This document shows positions 1 through 11,243 of a stretch of DNA of 64,000 nucleotides, one piece after another. Position numbers and translations under genes: made by a program. Position 1 is the stretch's first letter. The number at the start of each line of letters is the position of its first letter. The DNA comes from Lineus longissimus. Taxonomy: Eukaryota; Nemertea; Pilidiophora; Heteronemertea; Lineidae. The notes below the pieces were generated by a model. The model was not told the DNA's origin. It saw only the letters and a list, made by a program, of their open reading frames with translations, and ran no database searches. The stretch spans positions 14,198,001-14,262,000 of the forward strand of contig NC_088319.1 of assembly GCF_910592395.1 (NCBI RefSeq), given 5' to 3'.

Positions 1-654
1 AGTATGTGTATGTGGCGAATTTCTGGTGTCCTAATATTTTAACATTTGTGAATTTGGGGCTGATCAAGGGTTCATATTGTTAACACTGTTTCAGGAATCA
101 TTCGCTTGCTAAATCTAAAACATTTTCCTGTGTTTTATGGGTCACTATTAACTTTTGTCTAATCAAAAAGTTTTCATCTAATGTTTGATAACTTGCACAG
201 TTCTTGCAATTGCTACCAACTCGAACACAGAATTTGAAAAAAAATCACTTGTGTGGTTTGTGAAAAGAAACACTGGTTTAGTGCACAAGTAATCTGATTG
301 TAATCTTTCATTGTCTTGTCATTGGTGACTTATTAAACCATTAGCTCACAGTATTTGTATCCTGTATTTGCTCTGCCTAATGTGTGTCCAGTGTTGAATT
401 CCCCGTCACCGACAGTCTCAAGCACCACATTTGAGTCTGTGTGTAGATTTAAATTGGTCTAATTGTTTAACCCTCGAATATGCCCTTTAAAAATGTTTTT
501 TCTTGAGGTTTATAAAGATTCATTTATACCAGATATATCTCATTGGCATCTTACAAGTTTTCTCTAACTCAACAGTAATGAATGTTTTTGTAGCCAAAGA
601 TTAATTGACAACAATAATTAGTGACTGGTGTAGGCTATCTTGATTCCATTTTAG
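1..654. other. AT-rich sequence upstream of first visible LRR exon
   Basis: I see no convincing coding exon here. The stretch ends in a pyrimidine-rich acceptor (cattttag) directly before the exon at 655, so at least its right part is probably an intron of the LRR gene. The first exon and start codon may lie here unrecognised or outside the window. Confidence 0.4.
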
Positions 655-3423
655 TTGTCCAAATCATGCAATACAGAAACAAATCAAAACAATGACTCGA
701 TCTTCTCAACATATAACTTTAAATATTTCGATTTGAACCTTTTCAGTGAATTAAGAGAAAACATGAACATGCGCCTGCGGGGGAATGTCCATAATCTTGA
801 GCATTCCAAACTCACTGACCATGATGTCCTGATGTTGTGCAAGACACTCGAATCGAGTGAGAACACTTACATCAATCGACTAGACCTCAAGTACAACAAA
901 ATCACAGATGAAGGAGCTACTACATTGGCAGAATTCCTAAAGGTACGTTACAAGTTACACAACAAAAAGAAGAAAAATGTTCTTGGGGGTTCTATTGCTA
1001 ATGCAGGAGCTGCTTCATTGGGAGAATTCCTCAAGGTCGTAAGTAAAGTAAAGCAAGTAAAGTGAATATTGTCTTGTATAGCGCCCATTTTAAGTGTCCT
1101 GGTCACTGGCACTTACACAATGAGTACAGGGTCGAAACTGACCACAGAACCACTCTCACGCACATACTACACTTAAAAAAAGTTCAACAATTCACAATAA
1201 CCAATCACTACCTCCGTTTTGTCCCGGTAAAGTATAACATTTTCAACATTTCTTTCAGAAAAATGAGGTCATCAAGGAAGTCAACCTGATGGATAATGAT
1301 ATTGAAGAAGACGGAGCTGTTGCCCTTGCCAAAGTCTTACATGTAAGGATTTGCCAAATTGTCTGTCAGGTTATCGAGACTGGGTGATTTTAAAACAGGA
1401 TATGAGGACAGTAACGAATTGTTCATTTCAATCTTTCCAGAGCAACCAGACCCTTCTCTCTCTCAGGATGAATGGCAACAAGTTCGGAAATAAAGGAGGA
1501 ATGGCATTTGCTCAGGCACTGCAGATCAATACAACCTTATTGGAACTAGATGTCGGGGAAACAGACCAGGTATGATCAAAACTCATGACCTCTAACTCAA
1601 AACTCGGAGTCCATATTCCAGCTTTTCTCTTCCACATTCTCTGGTGTGAGCAATTTTTGTGTGCTGCTGCGATTTTGCAGCATTCGGTTTTATTGGCTGA
1701 GTTAAGTCATGTCCATCATGTATCTCATTTCAGAAAACAGAGAGTCTCATAGCATTTGCCACCGCCCTGCGAGAAAATGACACGTTAAAGGCTCTTGGAA
1801 TGGATTCTCCATTATTGTTCAGCGTCCAAGAGGAGACAACGGATCATTTCGCACGGATGTTGAAGGTAAAGTTGTCAGAAAAAAGATTGGTGTGCGGAAG
1901 GAATCTGGGACAAAGATTTAAGACCACATTATTTGTTGCTCTGTAGAGAGACGGACAGTGAATGGAAATTATTGGTTTCAGAGGGATCCAAACATCACTG
2001 TTTATCTATGGATTGCTTTACCTTTGCAGGTCAATAGGGGTCTTGTTGAACTTCACCTCCAAAAGTCACGGGTCCGAGATTTTGGCGCGACAAGACTGTC
2101 AGAAAACTTGATGGAAAATATGACACTGCAGTATCTGGATTTGAGATGGTAAGTTAGGCCTTGAGCTTGACACTTGAAGTTGCTTCAGTTCAATTCATTA
2201 TTGAAACTAATCTGTGCCTTACCATTTACAGTAATCGAATCACAAGAGATGGTGCCAAGGACCTAGCAAAGTTATTGAAAATGAACGGCACCCTGAAAGT
2301 GTTAGACCTAGGCTTCAATCGAATAGAGGATGATGGAGCAATAGCCCTGGCAGAGGCTCTAGAAACTAGCAACATGAGCTTAACCACGTAAGAATTGCTT
2401 TTCCTTAGTGGCGGTTTTCTGTTGAAGAGCATTTGGCCACACAACTTTAATTTCTAGATTGTAAAATTTGAGGTCTCATTTCTCCATTATCTGCAAAAGA
2501 TTAACTTGCAACAGGCTTTTGTTTGTCTTGCCTAATTCAATGCGGAGTGGAATGAATGTATGGAGTCAATACATTAAAGAGAAAGACGATGGGGTCTGAT
2601 CACCTTTCATTACTGCAGTCAAAGTGAGCATTTAAAACGAGTGGATATAAAGTTGCAAAGGGCCACAATGGACCCATTTATGTTTGACTAACCATTGCCA
2701 CCAAAAACCCACAGTGGTCCATAGAGGACGTTCTAACCAACTTTTCTTTCAGCCTTGGTCTTCAGTCAAATCAGATCGGCGAGAAAGGACTCTGTGCTCT
2801 CGCTAACTGCATGAAAATCAACTCGTCACTCACCAACATCTATGTCTGGGGCAACCAATTCGAACCCAAAGCTTGTGAGGTAAGCTATTCAGTTACATGT
2901 CATGGAGCTGAACCAAACTGAAAGATAATTGGCAACCGAGCCAAGCATCGTTATATTTTTATTGATTGTGAGGCCAACAAGTACATTTGTGACTCATTAG
3001 ACCAAAGAGAACATTAGGATCGGTTGGTTGGACAGGACCATTCCACAGTCTCGAATACGCTGTACTTCAAGACCGAGTGTGCGTTCCAAAGAAGTTGGAA
3101 CCAACAGTATCAACCATCTCATCTACTGTACAGTGGGAAGCCCGGGTCTGTAATGTCCAAAGGGTATTCTTAATAGCGACAGTCTCGTACTAAGCTTTGA
3201 CGACTCAAATTCTTCTTTGCAGGACTTTGCCCGCCTTGTCAACACCATGCGCCTGGATCCGACAGCAACTGATATACAGCCCTATGTCGTGGATGAAGTA
3301 ACATACGTATCAGAACTGTCACATGGAATTCGAAGGAATTATTTCTGGGAACCATGCATTGGAGACAGTGTACCCAAAGATGAGGAAATAGATCAACGCT
3401 TGGTCTCTTTTGGTGTCGTTTAA
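655..3423 (+). CDS. Leucine-rich-repeat protein, LRRC34-like (5' end unresolved)
   Basis: Eight exons join in frame: 655-942, 1259-1342, 1441-1569, 1734-1865, 2030-2148, 2232-2387, 2753-2879 and 3223-3423, giving about 411 residues and a TAA stop. The protein is a run of ribonuclease-inhibitor-type LRRs of about 28 residues (LDLKYNKITDEGATTLAEFL, then NLMDNDIEEDGAVALAKVL, later LDLGFNRIEDDGAIALAEAL). The C-terminal segment, with YVVDEVTYVSELSHGIRRNY, resembles my recollection of the LRRC34 tail. LRRC34 in mammals is a germ-cell and pluripotent-cell protein reported in the nucleolus. The exon at 655 follows an acceptor, so no start codon is assigned; an upstream exon is expected. Other LRR-RI proteins, including NLR-type LRR domains, are alternatives, but no NACHT or other domain is seen. 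A poly(A) signal follows near 3757. Confidence 0.72.
1003..1040 (+). pseudogene. Relic copy of an LRR exon end inside the next intron
   Basis: About 38 bases match the last part of the exon ending at 942, at roughly 85 percent identity by eye. The original encodes DEGATTLAEFLK; the copy reads NAGAASLGEFLK. Joining 942 directly to 1259 keeps the 28-residue LRR spacing, so the copy is probably not used. Confidence 0.5.
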
Positions 3424-3756
3424 AACTTTCGAAGATTTTGTGTCATATTGAAGAGGACTTATTCATACAGTTTCCGTCCAAATATAAATGGTTTTGGAGA
3501 GATGTTGGTAACAATTGAATGCCATAGGGTTATTCGTGATGACAAAATTCATATCGGAGGGTTCATGCTGTGGTGAAGTGCCATCCATAATCCTAGTGGA
3601 TGTGTTTGCAGTGCAAGGTTATGCACCAGCAGTGGATTTCTGTCAAAATTCTGGTGCAAAATATCCTTCCAAAACCAGAAAGAGACTGTGAATGGCTGAA
3701 CTGTTACCTGTGATGGGATTGTTTAAATGTATATTGTAATGTATTGAAAGTTTCTG

Positions 3757-3762
3757 AATAAA
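3757..3762 (+). terminator. Poly(A) signal of the LRR gene
   Basis: AATAAA about 335 bases after the stop codon at 3423, followed by T-rich sequence. This is the expected position for the end of the LRRC34-like transcript. Confidence 0.55.
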
Positions 3763-3929
3763 ATATCCGTCCAAATTTGTTTTTCTGTCAACTTATTTGA
3801 ATACAAAATGATACAGGACTGTCAAGGAGTAAAATATACATTCTGTAAGACCAAAACAGTGGACCTCAGTATGGTAGAGTCACTTTGCATCTGCATCATC
3901 ATGCGTCCACTAAAGGCAATGTGATCATA

Positions 3930-5340
3930 ATCTTGGACCTGTCTTCAAGTTCACAGCAAAAGGAAGCTCTTCCAGGGACAGTAGGATCCAGATATTGTTC
4001 CATAATAGGTACATGAAGTACTTGAGACATAGGGCCTACCTCGTATACATTAGCTTACTTCAAGAAGGCTACTGGAGTTGCAATGCCAAGCTGGGTGGGG
4101 CCAATCTCCAAGAGCACAGTGAGATGGAAGCTCTACCAAAGGCAGAGGGGCCTGATGTTGTCCCAGGTACATGAGGTCCTGTTGATACATTGGCTTACAC
4201 GGGTACTAAGGCTACTTCAAGGAATCTTCTTAAGTTTTCAAGTTGAGTACTTAGTCCTGTCTTCAAGTGCACAACCAGATGGAAGCTCAGTGCCAGAGAC
4301 AGAAGGACCTGCTGTTGTCCAAGGCATGAGGTGCTTCAGGTACATTAGCTGCCCCATGCACATGTACTTAACAGCTGCTCCATCCAGGAGTCACTTTGCA
4401 GTATTTGAACCATTATGCATCCTCTACTTGGGCAGGTCTTCCAGTGCACCATGAGATAGTATCTGCTCTACCACTAGACAGAAGAGTCATGATGTTGTTC
4501 CAGGTAGGCCTATATGAACTACCTCAGGTACATGTGACATAGGCTACTTCATGGTGACTTCATGAGTGGCTGGGTTGGGTACTTGTGCCAGTCTTCTAGA
4601 GCACAGTGAGACTGAAACTCTGACAAAGACAGAAGAATCCTGATGTTGTTCTTGGTACATGAGGTACTTCAGGTTCATGAGATACCTCGGGTACATATGC
4701 TACATCAAGGAGGCTTTTCAAGTTGTCAAGATTGGGACTTGGGCCTGTTTTCATGAGCACAGTGAGATAGACACTCTGCTTGAGACAAGGGGACCTAATG
4801 TTGTTCCAGGCAAATAGGGTACCTTGGGAACACTAGGCTACTTCACAGAGGCTTCTTGAGTTGTCAAGTTTGGGACTTGGACCGATCTTCAAGAGCAGTG
4901 AGATGATGGCTCTGCCAGACGCGGAGGGACCCGATGTTGCCCAAGACACATGAGGTACCACAGGTCCATAGCGGGAGAAGGGCCTGAAAGCTCTACCAGA
5001 GGCAGAAGGGTCCTGGTGTTATTCCAGGTGCACGAGCTACCTCAGGTACGAGGCTACTTCATGTGAGCTTCTTGAACTGCCAAGTTGGGTACAAGGGCAC
5101 AGCGAGAGACGCTCCACTGGAAAAGGATCCTGATGTAATCCCAGGTACACAAGGGACTCCAAGAATTATAGCTGCCTTGGGCACACACATATAGGCTACT
5201 TGAGTTGGCTCCTTTTCCGAGTTGGCAAGGAGGGTACTTGGGCCCGTCTTCGAGGCACAACCAGATGTAAGCCCAAGACAGCCCAAGATGTCTACCCAAG
5301 ACAGCATGACCACACATGTTGTCTTTGGTCTGGTGCCCCA
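3930..5340. repeat. Degenerate tandem array, about 155 bp period
   Basis: A sentence-like unit recurs about nine times: GAGCACAGTGAGATGGAAGC, then CTCTACCAGAGGCAGA, GGGCCTGATGTTGTTCCAGG, TACATGAGGTACTTCAGG and a GGCTACTTCAAGGAGGCTTC segment. Landmarks of the CACAGTGAG step fall near 3950, 4111, 4268, 4442, 4600, 4755, 4892, 5096 and 5253, so spacing is mostly 137 to 175 bases. Copies are diverged and contain small gaps. It fills the space between the 3' ends of the convergent LRR and PEX14 genes. Open frames inside it (for example 4083-4454) follow from the repeat and do not look like protein. Confidence 0.75.
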
Positions 5341-5479
5341 TAACCCATGGTAAGGCAAGATGGTGCCATTGGGCTACAAACCCATCATACAGTTTCTCCC
5401 TGCCGGTGAGAGTAGGAAGATTGCTTTGTTTAAGTGTAAAAAATGTAAATATGAACATGTATGTAAATATCAAATTCAA

Positions 5480-5500
5480 TTAATTTATTCAATTATTTAC
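5480..5500 (-). terminator. Candidate poly(A) signal of PEX14
   Basis: TTTATT on the plus strand (AATAAA on the minus strand) lies about 120 bases past the PEX14 stop. It fits a short 3' UTR. Confidence 0.4.
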
Positions 5501-5608
5501 AACCTTAATTCAAGACCTCTTTTACATTTCACTATAGTGATGAATTGCACATTTACTGGAACAAGTTTTGTTGCTTTTGATTGGGAACCCACTTATTCAG
5601 GTTCCATA

Positions 5609-7984
5609 TCATTGTTCATTGGCAGTCATATTTTCAGATTCCGTCAGACTAGCACCTTCTGTTGGTACATTTTCATCTGCTGAAACTTCCTGACCGACCA
5701 CACTATCAACTTCATTGGTTCCAGTCTCCGGTGCAGCAGATTTTACGTCCTCTCCACTGTCATCCCCGCTGACACGGTCGCTGGCGTCGATTTTGACCCA
5801 TGAACTCTTTTCCTCTAAAGACCCGCTACTCTGAAACCGAAATTATAGGCAACATTAGAATAAGCAAGAAAATAGTCATTGAAAGTAAGAGATAAAGATA
5901 TGAATATATGAATCACTGAAAATATCTTAAAGTCCTTCTTAAAGTTTTTGGCTCATAAACCCACTTGTAATGAAATCTTGAAGAAGCAGAACTGAGCACA
6001 ATTGGACATAGAACTTACACTGTGACATTCACATATCAGGAGATAGATAAGGGTTCTGCTGCTTTTAGTTGAAAAAGTTCCCAAATATTTCACTGCCTTG
6101 ATTAGGACAAGAACTATAAGTCCACCTTACCTCATTACCATTTGATGGTGAAGTTTCCTCTGAATGACTCCTCTTGGGGGTCGTATCATCAGTTTCCTTT
6201 TTCACCTCACGCTGCCATGCTGGAATGATGGGCGAGTTCTGGGGCGGTGCGGCAAACTGACGTCTGTAAGAGGAAATGCCATCAATGAAAGTTCATGAGA
6301 ATTTGATTGCCCATCTTTGACTGAGACGACATAAAATGGAGATGGCTTTCTCCCAGCCTTTTTACTGGCAGCTATGCCTATCTATTAAAAGACACCATCC
6401 AAGTGATAACATGAGTAGCATACACACGTCCTTTAAGAGTGAACTGGAGCATCTATAGATGGGGTGCCAAATTCTGTTGCTACTTACTACACCTTGACTT
6501 TTTGTTCTTGCAGTAAATACGCTGTACTCACCTGTTTAATAACAATGATTTAAGTGATGCAATCTCTGCCTTTATTTCAGTGGAGTTTTGTTGATCTTGA
6601 TATTTGACTAAACTTTGAGTGTTCTGAAAATGGAAGAAAATTTACCTCAATGGTAGTTCACTTCTCAATTTTTGGAACGAACAGAGTTGCCCTTTAATGA
6701 TTCAGTATGCAGTAACTAACTACATCTGTACTTGCACGTGCAATCCTCTCCACAATTTGGTGTCAGTGAACATAACACTTAGCCTGATTCACTTCCACAG
6801 ACATCAGAGAAAAAGACAAAGAAAAAACCTACCTGCTTGTCCACTACTTCATGGACCACCACCTGTAATTTTTCTTGTTGTTGGCTCATGATTGCCTCAA
6901 TAGAGATCAGTGTGGTGCTCATTTTGCCCAAAATATCTGTCATATTGTTCTGAACCTGGCTGAGATTTTTCTCAATCTTTTTTAATCGAGTCTCAGTGCT
7001 GTCTTCACCTCTCAGATATGGCAGAAGAGTTTTCTGAAGAACAGAAGAAGAAAATGTCCAGTCTAAGTATTTCAACCTAATTTCCAACTCCATCAATCTT
7101 ACAGAAGTAAAATGAACAAAATAGAACTTACTTTTATAAACTTGTAAATGGCATAAGTAGCACCCCCAATTAGAGCAACAGTAAATGAAACATCTTTAAA
7201 TCTTGACCAGGGCGAAGGAATAACAACTGGAAAGAAAGTACATTTCCAAAATGAGTATTATGCTACTACACAATTTTCATCCCATAAATTCTTGTTCATC
7301 TTTAAAAAGAGTTTAAAAATCTTTGAACAAAAAGAGTGGATATCTGATTAGACACACCTTGGAAATATTCTTGAAGAAGGAAGACGTGTATACTCACACA
7401 AACAGTAACTACATACTGCACTATTCAATATAACAAACACTCAAGACTAATAAAGTTTTCCTGAAATTCTTCCCAAATATTTTGCCTTCTTTTAAAAGGT
7501 CTTAATTTAGACTCACACGCTAATCAAAGAGAGAGAAGAGAAAATCTCTTACCTGAGACAGGAAGTGGGGTAGCCACCAATTGTTGACTAGAATTTATCA
7601 CAGTATTATCAGGGCTAGTACCAGAACGCTCAAGAGCCAAGTCGATTTCTTCGTTTGTAAGACCTAAAAAGCAATGGATAAATCAAAAGTAAAGACCAGT
7701 GAGTAAAATTTACAAGCAGATGTGTTCAAGTGAGCTGCATACTTTTCGGTCAGCTAGGACACCTCTCTATTAAGGACAGCACTGGTCAGTTCCGAAGATG
7801 TCCTTAATAGAGAGGTTCTACTGTATCACAATACATTACAACCCTGAATAAAAAACATACCTTTCTTTTCTAAGAACAACCTTTTCTGTCCAAGAGGACT
7901 CTCCTGAACTTTGGGATTCTGAAGAAATTTGACTGCCGTGTTCACCAGGTTTTCTCGAATATTTGGTGAAGACATCTTCTCCAT
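5609..7984 (-). CDS. PEX14: Peroxisomal membrane protein PEX14 (peroxin-14)
   Basis: PEX14 is the peroxisomal membrane docking factor for cargo-loaded PEX5, acting with PEX13. Seven coding exons read on the minus strand: 7984-7861, 7663-7553, 7226-7132, 7033-6833, 6623-6532, 6263-6131 and 5830-5609; all phases close, giving 325 residues (human 377). The N-terminal PEX5/PEX19-binding domain spans about residues 5-57 ([20 protein letters not shown], then [20 protein letters not shown]). A hydrophobic segment follows in exon 3 ([20 protein letters not shown]), then a coiled coil of about 100 residues ending [12 protein letters not shown], then an acidic, Ser-rich tail. The start is the ATG at 7984, just inside an exon preceded by a good acceptor, so a non-coding first exon is expected upstream; the second ATG three codons on is also possible. 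Confidence 0.95.
7753..7826. repeat. Short hairpin-forming interspersed repeat
   Basis: The sequence GACACCTCTCTATTAAGGAC is followed after a short spacer by GTCCTTAATAGAGAGGTTC. The arms pair over about 17 bases. It lies in the first coding intron of PEX14. The wording matches a hairpin repeat I have often seen in marine invertebrate introns, but I cannot name the family. Confidence 0.5.
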
Positions 7985-8706
7985 AATATTAATCTGAAAA
8001 ACAAGAAGAAATTGCAGCAGTGACAATGACAGTGTATGGTAAATCATTGGTTAAAGACCACCTCCTTGGCCTCCTGTAAACTCGTGTTGTTGTGGTTCAA
8101 CACAGACAGTGAGACACACTACCAGTTGTCGTTGTTTGTCAGTCATCATGGATCTGCACCTCTATCTGCTTAAGTCTCTCAATCAAACTGTCATGTCCAG
8201 GAATTAGAAATCAATATCTCTGGCCGCGTTAGGCCTGGAAAAGTGTTACACTGAGAGCATTATTTGCTGCCCACCAGTTAATTGGGGACATGGCGAAATA
8301 AGGTAATTATCGTGTGAAAAGTTTAGTCGTTTTTCATATGCTTCACACATTAACATCCCTGTCACTACCTACAAATTTGACATTGAAGATATATTTTCTA
8401 AATATACACTCACAATTACAATGAGATATTCTGCACTAACGATAAAATGGGGAAATTTGGAGCAGAAATTCCAACAAACTTCAGCAAAACCTGTGCTGCC
8501 ATCTGTTAAGTGAACTTTACCCCTTTACCTCATACGCATGCGGATTATAACATTTATTTATATTTTTTGTGGCGCTCGATTCAAACTACTGACGTATATG
8601 TTAATTAAGTCATGAAAAGAGCTATTAGGGAGGTTAAGAACCCGAACGATAAACGACAACGGTAACGACAACGACGTCATCCTCCAAATCGTCTACCGTT
8701 TCAATG
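7985..8706. promoter_or_regulatory. PEX14 upstream region
   Basis: About 720 bases between the PEX14 start and the foldback element. It should hold the non-coding first exon and promoter of PEX14, since the coding exon begins after an acceptor. I see no TATA box or exon that I can place with confidence. Confidence 0.35.
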
Positions 8707-9540
8707 AATTACTGTTGTTTCGCTACATTGCCAGTTCGCTACAAGTCGTTTCGCTACATGTGGCGGTCGTTTCGCTACATGGTAGGTCGTTTCGCTACAT
8801 GGGTGGAGTCGTTTCGCTACATGATGGGTATGGTCGTTTCGCTACATGTGGCGGTCGTTTCGCTACATGGTAGGTCGTTTCACTACATGGGTGGAGTCGT
8901 TTCGCTACATGATGGGTATGGTCGTTTCGCTACATGGAGGACGTTTCGCTACATGGGTGAGACGAGCGAGCCAACGCGAAGGCCTTGCAAAGGCCTCCAA
9001 ATCTGCGTTGGAGTGCGTTTGAATGACCCCTGTCAATCAATAATAAGTACGTATACACGGATATAGACGGTTGAGCGAGCCAACGCGAAGGCCTTGCAAA
9101 GGCCTCCAAATCTGCGTTGAAGTGCGGTTGAATGACCCCTGTCAATCAATAATAAGTACGTAATTGAGCGAGCCAACGCGAATGGATGTCTATGAGGTTA
9201 CTGGTCCATTCAAGTGCGAACAAACGACAAGAACCCCTTGCGCGCCATCAAACCGTATAAGTTTTTTTACCGGCAAACTGTGCTATAATAAATTTGTAGT
9301 CACCACCGGGAATTATAGTAGGGTAAAATAGAGTAAAAATAATGACTACATCCATGTAGCGAAACGACTCCACCCATGTAGCGAAACGTCCTCCATGTAG
9401 CGAAACGACCATTAACCCATCATGTAGCGAAACGACTCCACCCATGTAGCGAAACGACCTACCATGTAGCGAAACGACCGCCACATGTAGCGAAACGACT
9501 TGTAGCGAACTGGCAATGTAGCGAAACAGCCTGATACCGT
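8707..9540. mobile_element. Foldback-type element, copy 1
   Basis: Inverted arms of about 250 and 190 bases face each other. Each arm is a tandem series of the core GTTTCGCTACAT separated by spacers of about 5 to 13 bases; the right arm carries the exact reverse complement, ATGTAGCGAAAC. The outermost steps (CGCTACATTGCCAGTTCGCT, then ACAAGTCGTTTCGCTACATG) are identical in both arms. Between the arms are two full and one short copy of a 109 bp repeat, then about 190 bases of unique sequence. No transposase is present. Drosophila FB and sea urchin TU elements share this architecture; family membership is not shown. Copy 2 lies at 19703-20997. Confidence 0.85.
8964..9180. repeat. 109 bp internal tandem repeat of foldback copy 1
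   Basis: Units start with GAGCGAGCCAACGCGAAGG at 8964 and 9073, and a shortened restart lies at 9166. Each unit contains the near-palindrome AAGGCCTTGCAAAGGCCT and ends in AATAATAAGTACGT. Foldback copy 2 has four full units and one restart. Confidence 0.85.
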
Positions 9541-11243
9541 GACGTGTAGGCCTATGTACTGTTGTACACTCACTTCAGTAGTGTCACTCACTCAGTGCTC
9601 ACACTGTCACCTGTGTCGGTGTGTGTGTTATGTGTGAATTAACAATCTCCCGATCTTCGGTCCGTACAATGTCGAAAATTACATACCCCACTGATACAGT
9701 AGGCCTACACCAGTTGAATTTCTCACATATAGTCCCTCCAGGCCTACTACAATCCATGAGTTTGATCGTCCACACACTGATCCAGTGTAGCCTATATTAA
9801 TAGGCCTAGGCCCTAGGCCTAGTCATAGTGCGCTGCTTGTAACGTGGATGTAAAGCCTCCTTGTTAATGTTATGTTTCGATAGATAAAAGACAGTTTAAG
9901 GATGTCGTGCATGTGTGATATAGTTTTCACAACAGCAACAATGTTTTTGTGTCAAACAGATGCGTAAAGATATAGATTTTAATGATGAATGGCGCAGTCA
10001 CGAGCGTCCAGTGTTGCCGTGATCAGGTGACAGCACGACTGATCACAGTGCCAATTCGCCTCGGGTCTCGTTAGGGAGTCTTCCCTGAATGTACGCGTAT
10101 GTGCTAAAAGTCTGACTGGATTCGCTATAAATAGGACACCTCTGAGGCTCCGTTGTCATGAGTTACCAAAATTGATGAAAAGGGGCCGAGTTTCACTGTT
10201 GTTTCGAACGGCGCTCTGTTCACCAACATTGCGTATTTCATAATCATATAGATATTTGTTGGAAATTATTCCTAGCTAAGTCATGTTTAAGTTGAAATTA
10301 ATTGTTTCTGAGCTCATGAAAATGTTGTCATTCCATCTTAAGGGTTCTTTCCTGAATTTACGCAATGATGACGTGCCCTCTTAATACTTTGGTCTGAGTG
10401 CTTGGTACTACGACTAGTCTATAATAGCATTCTCTACGGTATGAACTCTAAGGGTGTATTCAACTTCTCGTTCTCAAATCTGTATGTGATGAAATTCCAC
10501 GTCCATGAAACTACAGGACTTTTATGGGTTTTTTATTCTAAATTCACCAGAATTCGAAAAGTTGGTATCCACCAAGTTCACCAGTATGACTTTTTTCTAC
10601 CAGTTTTCATTGCAAGATCTGTTTTAGGAAAAACTAGCAACTCTACTATATGATTAATACCCCATACGATTTCTATTAGACCCAATCCACAATAATCAAA
10701 AAGGTTATTTATTCATGGCTTATGGCCAATCTCATTACCAATCTGGCTTCACGGCCTATTAGTGTATTACATCTGGCACCTTTGTTTGGTTATCTAAGGC
10801 AACAACAGACTCAGTCAACCTTGAAGGAAAGTTTGCGTGTGTTACATAAAACCACTACCTGTCACATTTTATACCTTCCAATGCTTGGTTCAAGCATGCA
10901 GTGCAAGCAGAATATTCTTTCTGGCAGGGTGTGCACACTTTGACTCATTTCAACATTATGAAATAGCCAAATTACATGTGTTCAGCATCAATGTTCCAAA
11001 AGGTGGGTGTCACCTACTAAATCTTGACATTATTATATCGTTTTAGAGGCAAAAGGGATTTTGGAAGAGAGCCCAACTTTCCTTTGATTATTTTTTTGTG
11101 GAAAATATGTATTTTTAGGAGTCATTGCATGAGAGAATCAGGCAAAATCTGGTACTTTCATTGGATCTGGCTGAAAGTTGCTTTTTTCATGACTTCTTGT
11201 AGAATTGATGATATTATGTATCTGTTTCAATTTCTCATTCCAG
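9541..11243. other. Gene-poor region with an isolated TATA-like box
   Basis: I see no supported gene here. CTATAAATAG at 10125-10134 is a good TATA-box match and lies upstream of the small exon-like segments at 11244-11723, but nothing links them. Two similar phrases (CTTCCCTGAATGTACGC near 10080, CTTTCCTGAATTTACGC near 10347) suggest an old duplication. Other open frames are short and have no recognisable content. Confidence 0.35.

Noticed and set aside
655-660. TTG at 655 as the start codon of the LRR protein
   Set aside because: It directly follows a good splice acceptor, so this is more likely an internal exon with the start upstream.
4083-4454. 123-residue frame, and overlapping frames at 5054-5479 on the minus strand
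   Set aside because: They lie wholly in the 155 bp tandem array, have no recognisable content and change frame between repeat units.
8707-8960. Repeat-spacer pattern resembling a CRISPR array
   Set aside because: The window is eukaryotic, the spacers are only about 5-13 bases, the same spacers recur in order, and an inverted copy faces the array. No cas genes are present.
8704-9066. 120-residue frame rich in FRYM and FATW words, with similar ones at 19616-20029 and on the minus strand at 9248-9484 and 20702-21078
   Set aside because: These frames are translations of the GTTTCGCTACAT tandem repeat in the foldback arms. They occur on both strands and in several frames, so there is no sign of selection for protein.
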